A stretch of DNA of 64,000 bases from Paragyromitra xinjiangensis. Lineage: Eukaryota; Ascomycota; Pezizomycetes; Pezizales; Discinaceae. A program made the translations under genes and the position numbers. Positions 22,921 to 34,847 of this stretch are shown here, piece by piece. Within the stretch, counting starts at the first letter, position 1; the number at the start of each line of letters is the position of its first letter. The notes beneath the pieces are model-generated. The model searched no databases. It saw only the letters and a list, made by a program, of their open reading frames with translations, and was not told the origin of the DNA. The DNA is taken from assembly GCA_038503065.1 (NCBI GenBank), contig JBCAMK010000011.1, positions 930,001 through 994,000 of the forward strand, written 5' to 3'.

Positions 22921-23519
22921 TCAGCGGCGGAAGCAGAGTAATGGGGGGATTTGCACTCTACATGCACACAGAGCGGCATAGACTATTAGTGTTATACAAA
23001 GCAGCGTGACAAGAAGCGTGACAAATTAGCCCAGCACACCCAATGCCATCCAGTGCGCCCCATCCCATTCACTGGGCCCGGATTTTACAGGCCTATGACT
23101 GAGCGTGCCCAGCGCGCCCACATGTACGCCATACTAGACGATACGCCTAATGTAGTGCCTAAAAAAAATCCGAGCGCGACTGAACGCAGACCCGGCTTTT
23201 TGCTGATGGGGTAGATCAAATCAGACCTTACATAAAACATGATACAAATAGAATCACCAGCTCTTGCTTGTAATCACTCCTGAAAATACAATTTTGCTTG
23301 GACTCAATTTCGTAACGTTTCGTCCGTGGCTCTTGTTCCTTTCATCCCAAACATAAACTTCCCAATGCCTTTAGTAGGTATAACCTCTTTGATGAGGAGA
23401 TAAAGGAAATAAAATATTACTGTTGTTATTAAGAAAAATACAGGTTTTATTGCTGCGTAGTACCTTCCGCATCATCCAGCCTACTCTCTTTCGCCATCCT
23501 ATCCATTATTTGTTTCTTA

Positions 23520-24008
23520 CTATTTTAAATCTTCATCATCCTCACCATCGTGTCCTGCACCCTCCACGCCCTCCATCTCCCCAATACCGTGGCCCTCCAC
23601 GCCATCAGATTCCCAATCGGCATCGCCCATGTCCTGGTCGGTATTTTGGGATTTCTCTACGACCATAGAGCTAAATGCCTCGAAGAGTTTATTCTCGGCT
23701 TGGAGGTAAATGGCATCGGCTTCCGATGCTTTATTGATAGGTGGCCAAAGTATTCGGCAGATTGAAGGAGGAGGAAGGTTAGGGAGTGGTGTGGAGGGTG
23801 GCTGGCTGGCTGGCGTCTCTTCGAGCTCGGGGGAGGACTTCTGCGACGAAAATAGGAGACTTGGAAGAAGGTCGAAGAACTTGTTGATTCGTTCGAGGTT
23901 CTGGAGTTCGGGTTCGAGTTCCTCATGGTCTTTCGTGGCTTGCTCGTTGCTAACTTCCCAATACATGGCGAAGCCTTTAGGGGAGGGAGTCCAGTGCATA
24001 AACTCCAT
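23520..24008 (-). CDS. Orphan small protein with acidic tail (functional copy of a tandem duplicate)
   Basis: One exon of 162 residues starting MEFMHWTPSPKGFAMYWEVS. The frame is open further upstream, but this ATG is also present at the matching place in the decayed copy 860 bp away, which supports it as the real start. The middle is Ser/Pro-rich (SSPELEETPASQPP), then comes a predicted amphipathic segment (SICRILWPPINKASEADAIYL) and a strongly acidic Asp/Glu/Gly tail ending EDDEDLK. No signal peptide or membrane segment. I do not recognise the family. The best-kept block between the two copies, ICRILWP...KASEAD, is where selection probably acted. Confidence 0.5.
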   Translation of the reverse strand: MEFMHWTPSPKGFAMYWEVSNEQATKDHEELEPELQNLERINKFFDLLPSLLFSSQKSSPELEETPASQPPSTPLPNLPPPSICRILWPPINKASEADAIYLQAENKLFEAFSSMVVEKSQNTDQDMGDADWESDGVEGHGIGEMEGVEGAGHDGEDDEDLK

Positions 24009-24419
24009 TTTGTTGATGGGTATTATTTGTAGGATTAGGTGATGGTGTGAGGGATTGGTAGAGTGGAGTTTAGGTGGTGGTCTAGATTGTTGACCGAGCC
24101 TTGAGGAGATAGAGGATGTGTGGCGTGGTTGAAGGTGGTTGGAGTATGGAAGTGGTATTTTCGTATGCTGGCTCTGCTCAGTTGTGGTTAGGAAGCGTGG
24201 CCTCGGAGAGATGAATATGAGAGAAAGTTTGAGGTACATGTATTGAAATTAGGAAACCCTACTTATTACATGTAGGCTACATGTATTATAATTTTTGTTG
24301 TCTCTGATAAATGAAACTACCGCTAATGATACGGCTATTGTAATTCCCCTTAAATCTGCTTTTCAATCTTAACACCGCCCTCACTACATGTATTAAGCTT
24401 TACATTTTCCTGGTTGTTC

Positions 24420-24870
24420 ATCTCTTCCATACCTTCAATACCTCCACATCCATCCTGCTCGTTTTTACTGCCCATTTCTTGACCGCCTTGTCTGATATTC
24501 TGAGTACTTTTGCTGCCATGAAGCTAAATCCCTTGAATCGACAATAGTCTGCTCCAAACAAATAATATCGGCTTTTGAGGCTTTCTTGACGAATGGCCAG
24601 AGTATGCGACAGATTTTTGGAGGAGGGAGGTTAACGAGAGGTCTAGAAGAGAGTTGATTTGCTGGTGTCTTTTCAAGCTCATGATAAGGTCTCTAAGATC
24701 TCTGCAACCTACTACTCGAAAGGTTCGGAAGTAAATGAAAAAATTGTTGATGCATCGGGTTTTTGAATTCCGGGCTGGGGGACCTTGTTTTCGCTCGTGG
24801 CCTGTTCGTTGGTAACTTGCCAGTATATAGCAAAGCTCCTGGGAGATGCTGTCTAGTGCATAAACTCCAT
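24420..24870 (-). pseudogene. Decayed tandem duplicate of the orphan gene at 23520-24008
   Basis: From the ATG at 24870 the sequence follows the neighbouring gene (MEFMH, then a stop where the other copy has Trp; FA(I/M)YW and NEQAT recognisable), with several more stops and short indels. The block corresponding to NLPPPSICRILWP is well preserved as NLPPPKICRILWP when allowing one frame change. Similarity continues upstream into the promoter (GAGATAGAGGATG, GAGAGAT...ATGAGAGAAA) to about 25054. It is therefore a segmental tandem duplication of gene plus promoter followed by decay of this copy. Confidence 0.7.
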
Positions 24871-25852
24871 GAATTGATGTTGGAGGGTGATTATCGTAAA
24901 GTCGAATAGGAGTGGTTGGTATGTGTGGTTCTAGGAGATAGAGGATGAACTGACTGTGGTTGAATGTGACTATGGTGCGGGGTCGATAGTGCATTTCCTA
25001 TTTGTGAATGAAGCTTTTATAGTCTCAGAGAGATAGAAATGAGAGAAATTTTGGGGAGGGTTCATAGCTCAGGGAGCGGCTGTCAGCGCAGAAAATAGGT
25101 TGAGGGGCTCTCCTCAAGATTTTTTGTCGATTTCTATAAGTGTAGCGGGATTTAGATGGAATGTAATGTATCCTAGCTACGCATATATTAGGTCAAAATA
25201 GCCCTGGGGGAAATACAGTCGAAGTTATCCCCCTCGCACCATGTATTTGTTAATCGCTCTGCAAACCTGGGGCCTTTCTCTCATCCCCCAAGGCCTTTGA
25301 GCGAGTGGCAAACTAAACCCCTCCTCCCCAATACTCACCGGTGCCAATACTTAGTCAAAAGCCTAAGCAATAAAGAAGAAATTTCTTAGGAAGATATAAG
25401 CTACAGATCAATAGGGGAAATGGGGATACTGTTAGCTTTAAGCGAATGCTTAGGTAAACGCTCATCCACCCCATGTATAGAAATACTCATCTGGTCTAGA
25501 GAGGGTATAGGTTTCTGAACATTCAGCTGGGTGTGGCGCTGTTGCGGAGTCGCTGTGATGGAATATGGCGAGTGACTAGTAGTGAAGCAGCCACAGTGGC
25601 TGGAGATGCGGTAGACTCACGTGGCTTTACTTTGGCAGCTCTTCCTCAATAGCCGTGGACCTTCAAGTTGGGCAACCGCTAACCGCGACGCCGACAACTC
25701 CTGAAGATCAATCACCTTCTGTCTCTGCTCCGACCTCCACCTACTGCCAGCCTCACGACTTCCCATTTGCTCCTCTTAGATCTATAATCTTAACGTCATT
25801 ATCAATATACCTTCACGTCATCTTTAGACCTAGTACCTTCACCTCGGCAACC
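24871..25852. other. Duplicated promoter relic and YPT6 upstream region
   Basis: Bases 24871-25054 match the upstream region of the orphan gene. The rest has no supported gene; the last ~200 bp before 25853 are C/T-rich and would be the YPT6 leader. Confidence 0.5.
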
Positions 25853-26785
<933 letters not shown>

Positions 26786-27844
26786 TAGGATGTCGAAAGG
26801 AGCTTTTACGGTAGCAGAGCGGAGGTTTCAGTAATGATTACGATAATAAATGTAAGCGACGTTAGGGGAATGTTGGTGGTTCAAGGCGGTATGGGGAAAA
26901 GGTGTTTTATTTTATTTTTTCTTTCGTTCAGTTCCTGTCTTTTTTTCTTGTTCGGGGTTTTTATTTGAACTACTGATCCCTTTACGATCTGTACCTCTTA
27001 TTTTTTCTGGCACCTTGCAATTGGGTTTGAGGTTCAACTTACCCTGTTCTGATTCCCCGATAAATCATTGCTGGTTCTCATTTCTAGAACCATTTTTTCT
27101 TCTCCTTTGAGTGGATACTTCTTGCTAGGAATAAGGTTGAAAATAGTTTAGGCTGGGAGGACGGTTTAATGCGTTCCGGTTATCTAGGGGCTGGAGTTGA
27201 TGTGGATATGGTTTCAGAAGCAGTTTCAGAAGCTCAGGGCTGAACATTGGAATATCGACAATGACTGAGGGAGCAGGTATAGAATACAAGTCAGATAGAA
27301 AAGAAGATTCTAGTGTAGAGTAGTGGTGTGCCTCTGTGAGTGGACGGAAAAGCACCGCTACCTCCACTTAAGGCTCCCGATTAGGGTGGGTAATTGATAG
27401 TAGCCCCTTGATGCTTTAGTACATAGGTCAAAAATTTCATGATTAGATGTCCATTGCAGCGGCCCCACCGTCTCATTCCGGTCGTGAACCTTGGGGTTCT
27501 TTAAACCACTTCGCCGGTAGCGGTTGGTACCAAGATGCATGTAATCCATCAATAAGATGCTTTGCAAGGCCACCTGCACCAACCCCTAGATCTTCGGCCG
27601 ACCTCGACTATGGCTCGCCCTTCAATTGGATGGGCACGAGCTGTGCAGATGTGAACTATGTAGGTGCGAACGGAGGGTATCGTAAACTTTTGATAAGACC
27701 AAAACTAAAATTATTCGCCACTAGCGCCAGAATGTTGATACAAAAATATACAGAGAGGATATGTAGAAAACATCTAGTTGTTGGTATTGAATCTGCATTC
27801 GCAGTCAGCATCAATCTTCGCCTTCCCATCGGCTACTATTCAAC
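26786..27844. other. Intergenic between convergent genes, no supported gene
   Basis: About 1.06 kb between the ends of YPT6 (+) and RPA12 (-). A 135-codon frame at 27447-27854 (+) has no recognisable product and runs into the RPA12 3' end; I treat it as chance. Confidence 0.5.
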
Positions 27845-28245
27845 TCACCTATAACCGCACTCACACCTATAAAACACCGTTGCCCCTTCATCCGCGCTCC
27901 TCAGCTGTAGTGTATAGAACCACATCTTCTCCCTTCCACACTCCGGACACTTCTGTTTGATCTCCGCCTCCGTCTGCAAATCCTCAGCAGCAAGACTTTG
28001 AACCGCACTCTTCTTTAACCGGAGAGCAGAGGGGAAAGCTGTAGGGGCAGATTGTGTAGTGACACTTTTGCTACCAGGATCTACACAGCTCATTTCGTTA
28101 GTACCGTATTCCTATGAGATTTGGGTTTGATTAAACCTTTTGTCACAGCTCCACACATTTCACACTCAATTCGGTCATTACCGGCGACGGAATCGAGAAG
28201 ATTACCGCAATCGCTGCAGAATACGAGAGTTCCGACGGTTGACAT
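27845..28245 (-). CDS. RPA12: DNA-directed RNA polymerase I subunit A12
   Basis: Two exons, 28137-28245 and 27845-28080, give 114 residues. The N-terminal zinc ribbon is CSDCGNLL...CEMCG and the C-terminal TFIIS-like ribbon is CPECG...CECG with the conserved LRSADEGATVFY loop, whose acidic Asp-Glu pair reaches the polymerase active site and promotes RNA cleavage. The 56-nt intron contains a perfect TACTAAC branch site and ends TGTGTAG; its removal gives GAVTKDPGSKSVTTQS. Length is typical of the family. The acidic pair and all eight zinc cysteines are intact. Confidence 0.95.
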
Positions 28246-31200
28246 TGTGGTTTTATGGTGTAGAGCTTTGTTGTATGAGTTGAGGCTCTTTTCGAGCATT
28301 GTAAATTTTTTTTGTGTAATACATGTATGGCCCCGTGGGGTGCAGATCAGAGAAACCGGGTAACAGTTGGTGTTTGGAGGTCTTGGCACCAGTGAGGGCT
28401 TTAAGTATTTCTTCAAGAGCGCCGCTGGACGGATATGATCGTAATTGGCTGGGTCTCGCAGTATATTTTTTTTCATGGATCCTGGAAGTGGGCGATGAGT
28501 ATCATATAGTATTCTTAAGACTAATAGCTACAGAACAAAGAGAAGAAGCCTAAGGATTTCTGGCATCTTGTAACTCCGTATCTTCCACGGAAAAAAGAGT
28601 GGAAGCAGAAGTGGAGAAGTTGCTAGTATCTAAAAGATATCGGTATTCTCTGATCTTTGTATCCACGCCGGTCACATAAAAGTACCGTGGGTTATTAGAT
28701 AGCCAGAGGTTTATCCGTTTGTCCAATTTCCTCATGTACGGGGAAAAGAAGAGGAAAAAATTAGAAGTCGGAATCACAAGGAGAAATTGAGTATGTGGAA
28801 TGAAGGGATGAATATTTATTGTGCATTCTATAGGTACAATCGTAATTATTTTGATTTCTCAAGTACGTGTCTAGTTGTCTATTCGTTTGGGAATTGATTA
28901 GCCTTGCGCTGAGAGCAAAACAGAAAGACAATTGACAAGCGAAGAATGTAGTGAGAAAGGAACAAAAATCAGATACACAGGAGGAGCAACCTCCATTGCA
29001 AAAGCTAATCCGCATGATAAGAGTACAAGTCTCTAGGACTGGTGCCAGCTATGATGTTCTCATCATATTGATCCGGGGGTTTAGGGAAGAAAATAATAGA
29101 AGAGAAAAGCGACTTACCATTAATAGATATTCACAGAAAGTACTCAATCCGAAAATAGCGACATAAATCTGACGTTAATACGTTCCAACGATTGGTGGTG
29201 TATGCTCGTCGGCGGTGATGGTGTTGTGTTGAAAATGAGATGAGATGTGAGACCTGAAGAAACTTTTAAAGTGCGGCAACTCGCCAAGACATGCAAGACA
29301 GATGTGAAAGCCCTAACCCTGTAGCCACGGCAACTGCTGCTTCACCAATTATGGTTCGGATATTTCTAAATTAGAATTCTTCAGATTATATTAGCAATCG
29401 AAACGAAAGGTTGAGATGCACATAGAAGCCAGAGATTTATATAGCTTACTCCATGTCGGCTGCCTCATTAATAATAGGGGGATGACGAAGCGTGTGTCTT
29501 CGGAGGGGCAGTTTTGGGCGTCATGCAGTGGGAAGTATTATTTCAAAATTGTCAATTACGAGTTTACAGGTCCACGATCTCACAAAGACTGTTTTTGAGG
29601 ATCGTGGAAAAATTTAGCATAACCCCTAGGACGATAGGGATGTAGAAAAGTATATCTTAGGTGACATGACGCATATCTAAAGTAATACCTAAAGAGGTTT
29701 CAAAAAGAGCTCTTACTACTAAGAAGCAAGGATCGACATAGAGGGTGGGCGTGAGCGACATGTATTTCTTTTGCCTACATTGATTGTACGTACATGTATA
29801 CTTGTACCCAGGGACTCCTGGATATGATTTGGCAGCTCTGCTTTCCCTCTAGTTTGCTTTCATTAGCTAGGGGCCTCTGAAGTTGGTGTGGGTTTTTGGA
29901 GGGTTTTATGATGGTTTATGTAGTTATACATATATGCTAGGAGCGTAATCTTATCAAAGAGTAAAGGGGTGGCATGTACATTTCTCTCATGCTTAGTTTT
30001 TTTCAGTACCATTCTATACACATGTTCGCTATTCGTGTAATGACTGAGAGGGATAAATTAACGTGTAGTTACATTCTTACATTCTTTCATTCTTTCTCGT
30101 CGACTGGGGGATTGTGGCGACTGCCCTTGCTATCTCTTGCGCCGTGCTGAGATCCGGCGCACATAGTATGGCTAACCTCTAACCCACCATATCTTCCGTC
30201 TAATCCAGAGAGCGCAGGCTGCCCTCATTCACCCATCTTTTCACGCCCTCCCCCAAGGCTAGTATTTGCCCTGATGTCTGCCAAAATACTGCTCGGCGCC
30301 AAGTAGTCACAGAGTATATATTTCTTTTTTCCCCACTCTCTCTTTCGTCTCCATCCCCTCTGTGAGGGGTCGCAGTGTGCTGCACATAGCTCTCTCTTCA
30401 ACTTCGCCTCGGAGATGACCCAGCGTATACTGAGATGTCTGTATATGGCTCTCCGATTTAGCCTCGGAGATGACCTAGCGTCGCCGGTTGGCTGGTTCGT
30501 CGCTGCTTCTTCCTTAGTTCCTTGAATATTTTCATCGATTGCTTGGGCTTGTCCGAGGCATCGAGGGGAAAAATTGAGTTTGGTTTATTGTTCGTACTTT
30601 TAGGGGTCGACTCTAGGAAGGCTAACTAGCAGACGGTCTAAACACCGCGATGAATTATAGTGTTCCTAGTTTGTAGGTCATCTAGAGCTAAGGAAAGCCT
30701 TTAACTACATCCCTAAGGCCTTCGTCAACAGACCAAAAGAGGTGCATTCAATTCCTCCAACTCTCGAACGGTTACTAACCTCTTCCCAGTACCGGATTGG
30801 AGAAAGCTTAGACACCTGGGAAGACCGTGAGAGATCATCAGGCTAGAGAAGATGATAGGAATTCTGACGGAAGTTGATGGAGCTAGATAAAAATCGATGA
30901 ATACCGATGAATACCAAGGGAAGTTGCATATTAGGTAAGATCTGGCGCCAAAATTATCAACATAGTACGCTTGCCAACCTAAATCTCGAAGGAATCAGAA
31001 GAAAATACAACTCACAACTCACCGAATCATTTCCCATGACTCTAGTAATTATTACACTTCGAATAAAAAACCATCAAAGCGGGCATGGTGGATATGAGAA
31101 GCTGCTGCTAATAAGGTAGTTTTTAGGCCGTGGAGTTGCCTCCAATGGGTTCCGCCCCCATCCTCGTGTTACAACTAGGAATTTTGTTTTTGCCGCTGCT

Positions 31201-31704
31201 CTAGATGCCATGGGAGCCGAAAATAGCAGCAGCCTTTAAGGAAGCCGATGTCTTGTAAGTAAGAAAGCTGTAGGCGTAGAGGGTGCCAGAGACAGAGATT
31301 GATTCGGAAGTAATGAGATATGGCTTCGGGGATCAATGAACTAGGGAAAAGTGGGTGGAGACATATTTAACAGCCGGGGGAGTACCGTTGAAAGTGAAAC
31401 ATTTTGATAATTGGTTTAAAGACTTCAGTCTCTGTCTTTCCTTCGTATCTTGAGATTCCATTGAGGTGGTATTAAGATAGACACAGACATACGAATGGCG
31501 AGAGGATACGATCTACCGCACCGACCTCTTAGCCTAGGTTTGGTCTCAACATAAAATTTAATCAGCTAGACTATAGCATGCTCGGTGGAATAGAATGAGA
31601 GAAATGACATTCTTAACACCCCACTGATTTCCAGCCCGAACACCCCCACCCGCCAAATGTATATTGTACAATTATATCACTCTTCTCTAAATCACGAAGA
31701 TAGC
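28246..31704. other. 3.5 kb gene-poor stretch
   Basis: No gene supported. Contains a telomere-like CCCTAACCCT (29311-29320), T/A-rich DNA and one imperfect direct repeat: GCCTCGGAGATGACC at 30406-30420 and 30461-30475 within similar ~55-bp surroundings. Some GT-AG pairs could be drawn on the minus strand at 28760-29170, but no family or coding pattern supports them. I looked for tRNA B-boxes and snRNA/snoRNA signatures and saw none. Confidence 0.5.
29311..29320. promoter_or_regulatory. Telomere-like motif upstream of RPA12
   Basis: CCCTAACCCT about 1.07 kb upstream of the RPA12 start. This is too far for a confident promoter assignment; it may belong to an unseen transcript. Confidence 0.25.
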
Positions 31705-34344
31705 TTAAACCTCCACTTCCACCCCCTCACTTTTCCCCTTTCCCCTCTTCCCCTTTTTCTCCTTTTTATCTTTCTGCTGCTGCTGTTTGTGTTGCTTCAT
31801 CTTCAATTTCCTCGCCGCCTCCTTCGCTTCTTCATCCTCCTCTTCCTCTATCCCCTCCTCCACCTCTTCATACTTGTACAACTCCCTCAGCCCAGGAATG
31901 AAGCCTTCAAACCGCTCCATGTCCCCTACTCTCACTCTACATAGATCGAAAGCCAAAATGACTTCCATCCCTTCCTCAACTGCCTCGCTCAACACCGGCA
32001 ACTTCGGGTACCGCTGTGAAAAGTGGGTCAACACCACCCCCTTAACACCCATCTCTCTTCCTGCCCCCAGTGCCTCACTTGTCGTACTATGTCTCTTCGC
32101 GATCGCCTCATTGATAAGTTCATCATCAAAGGTGGCTTCATGAAGCAGGACAGTAGCCCCACGGCCAATCTCGACAAAGCCTCGGGTTGGCCGTGTATCG
32201 CCAGAGTAGGCGAGCTTGAAACCATTGTTCCAGGTCCAGGCGGTGGTGAAAGAGCTTTGGCAGTGAGCTGCAGGTGAGGTTTGAATGTCCTCTAATGAAA
32301 GTGAATTTAAGACTTCTGAAAAGGTGTTAGGGCGCGAGCGGGTCTTGAACGAGACGTCTTCGCAGGAGGTAAAGCGTATTTTAGAAAATCCATATTCTTC
32401 GACGTCAGCGTATTCTCGCAGCCAGACGAGGAATCTTAAAGGAGCGACAACATCCATAGTTGGTTTCTTGGTGAAACCCCCATCTTCGGTAGTGGTAGTA
32501 TCTTTAAGATGTACTTCTTTGAACCATGCCTTCAATACCGCAACGGTACCCAAATGGTGATCCGCGTGTAAATGTGAAATATACACTGCTTTCAAATCCC
32601 TCAATACTTCCTTCAGCTCAGCCGGCTCATATAATCTCCTCAACTGCCCCAGTGTATTCTCCCCACAATCAAATAAGATAGTTCCCGCGTTTGGTACTCT
32701 CACTAAGGTCGCAGACACGTTCCGGTATTTACTTGGGAGCGCGCTACCCGTACCCAGCGTGATAATCTCGATGTCCCCCCACCCACCAGCGCTAGTCTCT
32801 ACGGGCATCATTTGCTCATTCCGGTCCCTGACCTCCTTTGCGAGCCGCGCATACTCGGGTTCTGTCTCTGCCACGACCTTTTCGAAGCTGAATAGTGGCT
32901 CGACGTCCTTAGTTTGCAACTCCCACTTGGGTTCAACCTGCCAGACGAGGCCTGGGAGAGCAGGCTCAATGCCAGTGAGGGCGTGGGGAGGAGATGCATT
33001 GCTTGCATAAGGGAGTGGGAAATAGCATGGGTCCATGAGATTTAGTTTTGTGGCTGCTATGGCGGCACCTTTGAAGGTAATAGCATTTTGGCAGACATCA
33101 ACAGAGGAAACTATATGACGGGCATGCGGCAGGGCACTGATAAAATTCTGGATCCGTTCATCTGCAGCCACACCCTTGCCGAGGAGCCAGAAAAAGCAGC
33201 CGATGTCTACCTTGAGTCGTTCTATATCTTTCCATTCCTCCTGCGCAAGGAAACCGGTAATGTACGTTGTGTCCGGTAGATCACATACCGCAAAACCAGT
33301 CCCGGGCCGAGTTGCTTCCATTACGTCTTCAGGCTTAATCACGGTGCCGTTAGGCAACGTGAATGCTTCACCAGCAACTATTCTAGCGAAGCCTGGGCCG
33401 GGTTTCATGCCGAGGGCAATAGCTTTCTGAGGAAGGAACTTCCCGCGTTGTGGGTGCAACATAACAATGTACGATATTGCGACGGGAGAGGGTGCCGAGC
33501 GCGGGAGGACCTTAACGGTCGAGGCAGGCCAGGGAGCGCGGATTTTTCCGAGGGGTGGGAGGTATGTAGAAAGTTGGGGGTCCCGCTCTGAAGAGCGAGG
33601 GCGTTTTGTTAGGCTTGGAGGTGAGTCCCCCATCATATCGTTCTCATTTATGGGCCGCCCAGCGTCCAGAGCATCTTCAATCATGGTGTCCATAGTCCAG
33701 TCAGAACAGAACATGTCCCCGACTACACTCCGAAGGATATCTTTTCGGGTCTTGCCGGAGTCTGAGATTTCGTCAAAAGGGCGCTTTTTGGTGGTGTCTT
33801 CGTCAGTTAGGGTCTTGTGCTCTGTTAGGGAATCCACAAGCATAGTTTTTGTGGGTTGATCACCCTCGGGGTAGATATGCATTGGCCAGACCACTATATT
33901 TTCGTCTTTGAAATACGGCATTGCTGGTCTTGCATCTCCCCCTACCTTCTGCTCCGGAATCTCATTGACCTTCAACTTCATGGCTTTCCTGAACACAAAT
34001 GCCCTCGTGGTAGCCAGTGTATGTATCAGATTCTCTCCCCCATGCACCGACATTCCTCTCTTCCCCTTCGCTGCCACAGCTGCACTATCCAAGATCCTCC
34101 CCTCTTCCCGGTCCCCCACTGTCAGCAGCAACCCAACAAGTCCCCCGGTATTCCTCCATTCTGTCCGACCGGAAATAAATATATCGGTGAGCTTCGCGAG
34201 TCGTGCACCTCGCTCGTTGAAAGCACGTTGGGCACCCTCACTGATATGACCGAGGAGGTAGCGCTTGTTATCGAAGTGAAGAAGAAGGCATGTCCCGGGG
34301 GAATCAGAGGTGGGAGTGGTGAGAACTTGGCATTGGACCTTCAT
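31705..34344 (-). CDS. TRZ1: tRNase Z, long form (tRNA 3'-processing endonuclease)
   Basis: From the first in-frame ATG at 34344 (MKVQCQVLTTP) the protein has 879 residues without intron. It cuts the 3' trailer from pre-tRNA. The C-terminal half carries the catalytic metallo-beta-lactamase: SHLHADHHLG (zinc ligands), GTGSALPSKYRNVSATL (PxKxRN-type loop), SGDTRPT, LLHEATFDDEL and LTHFSQRYPK. The N-terminal half is the degenerate twin that carries the flexible arm. The C-terminus is Lys/Glu-rich. The same frame is open 49 codons further upstream, to a TGA at 34489-34491. It encodes a segment (ends LQRTSSRHFSATTFFA) that looks like a mitochondrial presequence, but it has no AUG. A non-AUG start or an upstream exon spliced at an AG near 34470 could supply it. 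Fungal and animal long tRNase Z act in both nucleus and mitochondria. Confidence 0.93.
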   Translation of the reverse strand: MKVQCQVLTTPTSDSPGTCLLLHFDNKRYLLGHISEGAQRAFNERGARLAKLTDIFISGRTEWRNTGGLVGLLLTVGDREEGRILDSAAVAAKGKRGMSVHGGENLIHTLATTRAFVFRKAMKLKVNEIPEQKVGGDARPAMPYFKDENIVVWPMHIYPEGDQPTKTMLVDSLTEHKTLTDEDTTKKRPFDEISDSGKTRKDILRSVVGDMFCSDWTMDTMIEDALDAGRPINENDMMGDSPPSLTKRPRSSERDPQLSTYLPPLGKIRAPWPASTVKVLPRSAPSPVAISYIVMLHPQRGKFLPQKAIALGMKPGPGFARIVAGEAFTLPNGTVIKPEDVMEATRPGTGFAVCDLPDTTYITGFLAQEEWKDIERLKVDIGCFFWLLGKGVAADERIQNFISALPHARHIVSSVDVCQNAITFKGAAIAATKLNLMDPCYFPLPYASNASPPHALTGIEPALPGLVWQVEPKWELQTKDVEPLFSFEKVVAETEPEYARLAKEVRDRNEQMMPVETSAGGWGDIEIITLGTGSALPSKYRNVSATLVRVPNAGTILFDCGENTLGQLRRLYEPAELKEVLRDLKAVYISHLHADHHLGTVAVLKAWFKEVHLKDTTTTEDGGFTKKPTMDVVAPLRFLVWLREYADVEEYGFSKIRFTSCEDVSFKTRSRPNTFSEVLNSLSLEDIQTSPAAHCQSSFTTAWTWNNGFKLAYSGDTRPTRGFVEIGRGATVLLHEATFDDELINEAIAKRHSTTSEALGAGREMGVKGVVLTHFSQRYPKLPVLSEAVEEGMEVILAFDLCRVRVGDMERFEGFIPGLRELYKYEEVEEGIEEEEDEEAKEAARKLKMKQHKQQQQKDKKEKKGKRGKGKSEGVEVEV

Positions 34345-34847
34345 AGCGAAAAAGGTAGTGGCCGAGAAATGTCTGCTGGAGGTGCGTTGCAGAAGGAGGG
34401 AAAGGAATGGATTCCTCCGCAGAAGGGGGTGATGGAGGAAAGCCAATGTGGCGAGGACCGAATTGCGACTATATGGTGAATACCACAGTCATAAGATATG
34501 ATATACGTGGGGCACTGAAGAGTGGAATGGAGGGGTAGTTGTTGAGGACGTTAGAAGACGAGAATATTTTGAGCCGCATGCTGACACATCAACGGGAAGT
34601 TTCAGGAACATCATGACTTATCACTCGATGTTTCAAGAGAAGCGAAACCACCGAACAAAAGCCAACAACGCCCAGCAGGTGCATTCATTGTGAAGGGCAA
34701 TGGCATGCAGACTTCAGTATAGATGGATAAACACAGTGGAGGCTAAATGAAGTGAGGTCGAATATCAGGGTTAGGGTTGCCAAATAGGCTTTAAGGTTAC
34801 GGTGGCTTTGTTGCTCTCGCCAGGGGATTCACTGTCTCAGCACCACG
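34345..34847. promoter_or_regulatory. Divergent promoter of tRNase Z and oligoribonuclease
   Basis: About 500 bp between the two start codons, the first ~145 of which are open in the tRNase Z frame. It holds AGGGTTAGGGTT at 34767-34778, 70-81 bp upstream of the oligoribonuclease ATG and about 420 bp upstream of the tRNase Z AUG. The shared position suggests joint regulation, which is inference. Confidence 0.45.

Larger units (their letters stand above)
22143..23220. mobile_element. Putative decayed non-autonomous element with terminal inverted repeats
   Basis: CCATCAGCAAAAAG at 22165-22178 is repeated exactly in inverse orientation at 23196-23209 (14/14). Both copies are flanked by the direct repeat GGGGTAGAT(T/C)AAA, at 22143-22155 and 23208-23220; the right-hand copy overlaps the inverted repeat by two bases. 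The ~1.05 kb inside has no coding capacity and holds two degenerate tandem arrays. This looks like an old MITE-like or other non-autonomous DNA element, but no superfamily can be named from the termini and no clean target-site duplication adjoins the inverted repeats. Confidence 0.45.

Noticed and set aside
27447..27854. 135-codon frame between YPT6 and RPA12
   Set aside because: No recognisable product, and it overlaps the 3' end of RPA12 on the other strand. Most likely chance.
28760..29170. Possible small spliced membrane-protein gene on the minus strand
   Set aside because: A GTAAGT...CATAG pair exists, but no ATG gives a sensible reading through it and no family matches.
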